Shown one piece after another: positions 63,000-64,000 of a stretch of DNA of 64,000 nt (position 1 is the first letter of the stretch; each line of letters starts with the position of its first letter). The position numbers and the translations under genes were made by a program. The notes beneath the pieces are model-generated. The model did no database searches, was not told the origin of the DNA, and saw nothing but the letters and a program-made list of their open reading frames with translations. The stretch lies in the NCBI GenBank assembly GCA_021442155.1, contig CM038215.1, positions 1,388,976 through 1,452,975 on the forward strand, given 5' to 3'. Source of the stretch: Cymbidium sinense (Eukaryota; Streptophyta; Magnoliopsida; Asparagales; Orchidaceae).

Positions 63000-63330
63000 T
63001 TGAGGTACTCTGAACCTATATACAATATGGTTCTAAAAATACTGGAGTACATATTGAGTTGTGACCTCTCTGAGCGTAATCACCTTCACCCATTTGGAAA
63101 AGTAATGAGCTAAGATGAACTGCTGACCCTTGGAAGAATAAGAATTTATCAGACCCACTATGTCGGTACCCCAACACTCAAATGACCATGAGGCCAATGT
63201 TGGATGTAGAATGTTGGGTGGTTGGTGTAGGAACACACCATGTATTTGACATTAGTGGCATCGCCTAGCCATATCCATGCAATCTTTCATCATCGATGGC
63301 CAATAGTATCCAAATATCTTGATCTTGGCT
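63000..63330 (-). pseudogene. Integrase zinc finger and core (D)
   Basis: The minus strand reads GYYWPSMMKDCMDMARRCH, stop, CQIHGVF, then LHPTLASWSFECWGTDIVG (63033-63236), SSKGQQFILAHYFSKWVKV. Here the first catalytic Asp (GTDIVG) is kept, but the second is lost because ATD of ATDYFSKW is deleted. This is the opposite pattern to copies A and C. Confidence 0.82.
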
Positions 63331-63689
63331 TTCATCTTCATACTGGATTAGTTGGCTCCACATAATCTTGAGTGTACCTCAGTCATGATCTTATGGGCTT
63401 CGTGCTTGTCTAAACAATGTAACGACATTTGATTGAAAGACCACTGGTATAAGCCACCATCCAAAATAGCATAGGAAAGTGCTCTTTGCTTCATCTGATG
63501 GGCTTAGGACTTGTCCTGAGGTAGTTTGCCTTTATTTAGGTAATCCATGAATGGTTGCCTCCAATCTAACTCCTCATCTTTTTTGGCAATGTCAATCAGC
63601 CCTTCAAGAGAGTACTTTTGAGTTCAACATCAATAATAGATAAGACTTACCTATTTTTGACTTTTATTGATATGGACTCATCCTCCGGA

Positions 63690-64000
63690 TATGCCAACTC
63701 CTTGACAAGCTTGGCTAAAATATACGCTACAACATTCTCTCCTCAAGGAATTTTATAAATGGTAACCTCTGGGATTTGGGCCAACAAGTCTATGGTGTAC
63801 ATGTGGTAGTGATGGAGCTTGGGCTTTATAACTTTTGAGGACCCAACGATTTGGTTCATAACTAGCTGAGAATCCCCAAAGATGTTGATGTTTTGGATGC
63901 TTAGAGTAATGGCTAACTCTAGACTCACAATCAGAGCCTCATATTCAGCTTCGTTATTGGTGCATGGATTGGAATGATGATGAGAATCTCATCACATCAC
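63690..64000 (-). pseudogene. RNase H C-terminal part (D), cut by window end
   Basis: The minus frame 63743-63928 reads LELAITLSIQNINIFGDSQLV and NQIVGSSKVIKPKLHHYHMYT, the second half of the RNase H domain with the DSQL Asp. The rest lies beyond the window. Confidence 0.8.

Larger units (their letters stand above)
60906..64000 (-). mobile_element. Decayed gypsy (Tat-like) copy D, partial
   Basis: Colinear with about 20385-23460 of copy A: about 400-base repeats (60906-62220), integrase and RNase H, continuing out of the window. It lacks the stub, the AT-rich repeats and a telomeric left flank. The apparent frames at 61202-61432, 61359-61646 and 61645-61830 lie in the repeats and are not genes. 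Confidence 0.8.

Noticed and set aside
1..64000. tRNA, rRNA and small RNA genes
   Set aside because: No cloverleaf with recognisable A and B boxes or rRNA core sequence was noticed on either strand; a covariance-model scan was not possible.

Overview
The window looks like nuclear DNA from a land plant, probably a seed plant; the species cannot be told. Evidence: long arrays of the plant telomere motif CCCTAAA, always in the same orientation on the + strand; processed pseudogenes of two plant RNA-binding proteins; and decayed Ty3/gypsy LTR-retrotransposon sequence whose pol motifs resemble the plant Tat (Retand/Ogre-like) branch. I found no intact protein-coding gene, rRNA, tRNA or CRISPR array.

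Layout. Bases 1-17632 and 32691-54588 are mainly a telomere-derived array. It is not random simple sequence. It repeats about every 1.0-1.15 kb as (i) roughly 0.7-0.85 kb of A-rich AATAAA/CCTAAA text whose sub-motif order is the same from unit to unit, (ii) a conserved tag of about 25-30 bases (consensus near TGGTTTACTTAATTTAAAA), and (iii) 0.1-0.4 kb of near-canonical CCCTAAA. Inserted cDNA-like pieces all sit in part (iii), all lie on the + strand, and nearly all end in an A-run that abuts CCTAAA. They are an unidentified polyadenylated insert (3861-5278), a nearly full-length intronless poly(A)-binding-protein pseudogene (8117-10388), and ten copies of one 5'-truncated glycine-rich RNA-binding-protein (GRP) pseudogene. 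The GRP copies start at 13624, 16305, 17009, 37986, 42224, 42891, 43657, 44365, 50973 and 52 kb + 1852 (53852). All ten begin at essentially the same cDNA base, and seven share the same in-frame stop.

Bases 17633-32690 hold a minus-strand gypsy-like complex (copy A): from right to left a long non-coding block, protease remnant, linker, reverse transcriptase, RNase H, integrase, then tandemly repeated 3' sequence ending in a 110-base stub next to telomeric repeats. Partial copies recur at 45142-48928 (B, only the 3' repeat region), 54589-60497 (C, with internal deletions) and 60906-64000 (D, running off the window). A, B and C share the same left edge in CCCTAAA repeat, each about 0.25-0.33 kb to the right of a GRP copy. 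This implies duplication of a GRP-plus-retroelement cassette rather than separate insertions.

Interpretation. The region reads as a telomere-derived, subtelomeric or interstitial array that has absorbed reverse-transcribed RNAs and then expanded by segmental and tandem duplication. The uniform orientation of A-tails against the C-strand repeat is what would result if a TTTAGGG 3' end primed reverse transcription of polyadenylated RNA. The shared truncation and stop show that the ten GRP copies spread mostly by DNA duplication, or by repeated retroposition of one transcribed pseudogene. Several patches rich in CCTGGG/CCTGAG may be real A-to-G divergence or base-calling error and should be verified before use.
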